64,000 bases of DNA from Meandrina meandrites (Eukaryota; Cnidaria; Anthozoa; Scleractinia; Meandrinidae). This document shows, piece after piece, positions 63,405-64,000 of the stretch; within the stretch, counting starts at the first letter, position 1; the number at the start of each line of letters is the position of its first letter. The notes beneath the pieces are model-generated. The model searched no databases and was not told where the DNA came from. It saw only the letters and a program-made list of their open reading frames with translations. The translations under genes were made by a program, and so were the position numbers. The stretch spans positions 50,371,150 through 50,435,149 of the forward strand of contig OY855903.1 in assembly GCA_963693305.1 (NCBI GenBank), written 5' to 3'.

Positions 63405-64000
63405 GTAAGTGACTGTTTTCATACGCGAGTAGATTTTTTGTTATTGTTTTGATAAATGATGCTTATTGCAAATTGTACTGATTACACATGTGACATGTGG
63501 GCACTCTGCAACGTGCTCGATCGATGGAACGATAAAATAAGACTTATTTATAAGACTTAAATCTTTCATTTAAGCTTACTTGTAGCTTATTATTTGCGAA
63601 ATTCACTTTATTTTACATTGTTTTCAACTGGACATGTCATCAGACCCCTTGTGAATGTAAGTTATGTTAAGTCCACATGGAACCATACCAAATAAGCTTT
63701 TGTTAAAATCCCACGCCGAAGACTTGCCAAGGTTGTCAAAACTCTCCGCCATTTCAAGTGAAATAAGTCAGCTGAATGGCAGCTAAGACATGCAATACAC
63801 TCCAATCCAATCTACGATCATACGCCTTACGTTGCACACTTTAAAATTTCACGCTGAGGATCAAATGTACATGTAGAGTACATAAAATGCAGCTCAGGGA
63901 TGTTATTAAAAATTTTGGCTGCCGGTATTTTGTACTTGATAGGCGGTTATCTGCGCTGTAGGCCCAGAAGATGGTACTACCAAAGGTACCATCGCTCTAG
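63405..64000 (+). other. Intron 1 of the CPSF3-like gene
   Basis: No second exon or repeat recognised in this AT-rich stretch to the end of the window. Confidence 0.5.

Overview
The window looks like nuclear DNA of an anthozoan cnidarian, most likely a stony coral or close relative. It is AT-rich with long introns and many microsatellites. It carries a dense mix of BEL/Pao, L1-like and CR1/L2-like retroelements, tRNA-derived SINEs and TTAA- or TA-flanked DNA transposons. Its host genes combine Death, nucleoside-phosphorylase, FN3 and degenerate protease-like modules joined by phase-1 introns, as is typical of expanded cnidarian innate-immunity-type gene families. The organism is inferred from content; no species-diagnostic locus was seen.

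Host genes. Two paralogues encode a PNP/MTA-SAH-nucleosidase-like domain, a variable linker and a C-terminal Death-like domain. One is on the minus strand (five exons, 20547 down to 16040) and one on the plus strand (four exons, 57952 to 61896). Intron positions and phases match in the catalytic part. A third Death-like terminal exon (4624-4910, +) has no phosphorylase domain in view. Between the paralogues lie three exons of a minus-strand gene (40801 down to 37375) with a degenerate trypsin-like module followed by two FN3 domains, and a two-exon minus-strand gene (47240-45310) for a secreted-leader, seven-helix membrane protein I do not recognise. The first coding exon of CPSF3 (pre-mRNA cleavage and polyadenylation endonuclease subunit) begins at 63319 and runs off the right edge.

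Repeats by region. 1.2-3.3 kb holds a long foldback and a diverged tandem array. 5.2-8.8 kb is a three-level nest: a TTAA-flanked element inside a TA-flanked Tigger/pogo-like element inside an L1-like LINE. 9.0-13.9 kb is a decayed minus-strand BEL/Pao element broken by at least two LINE insertions. A full SINE with target duplications sits at 14.24-14.54 kb, and an RT-bearing CR1/L2-like fragment at 21.1-22.3 kb. 22-33 kb is mostly unassigned, with long TA and ATT arrays and two inverted-repeat structures. 33.8-37.3 kb contains two related hAT-like elements, the second with a perfect 8-bp target duplication, each with a related small ORF. 48.3-51.4 kb is a frameshifted pseudogene of a cysteine-rich (CXC-like) repeat-protein family. 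A tRNA-Thr-like gene or SINE head lies at 55.86 kb.

Working view. The PNP-Death paralogues, the spare Death exon and the protease-like/FN3 gene look like a local cluster of modular effector/adaptor genes. All splice junctions that I could read inside them are phase 1, so modules could be exchanged without breaking the frame, and transposons occupy the introns. That the domains act in immunity or cell death is inference from family knowledge, not something the sequence proves.
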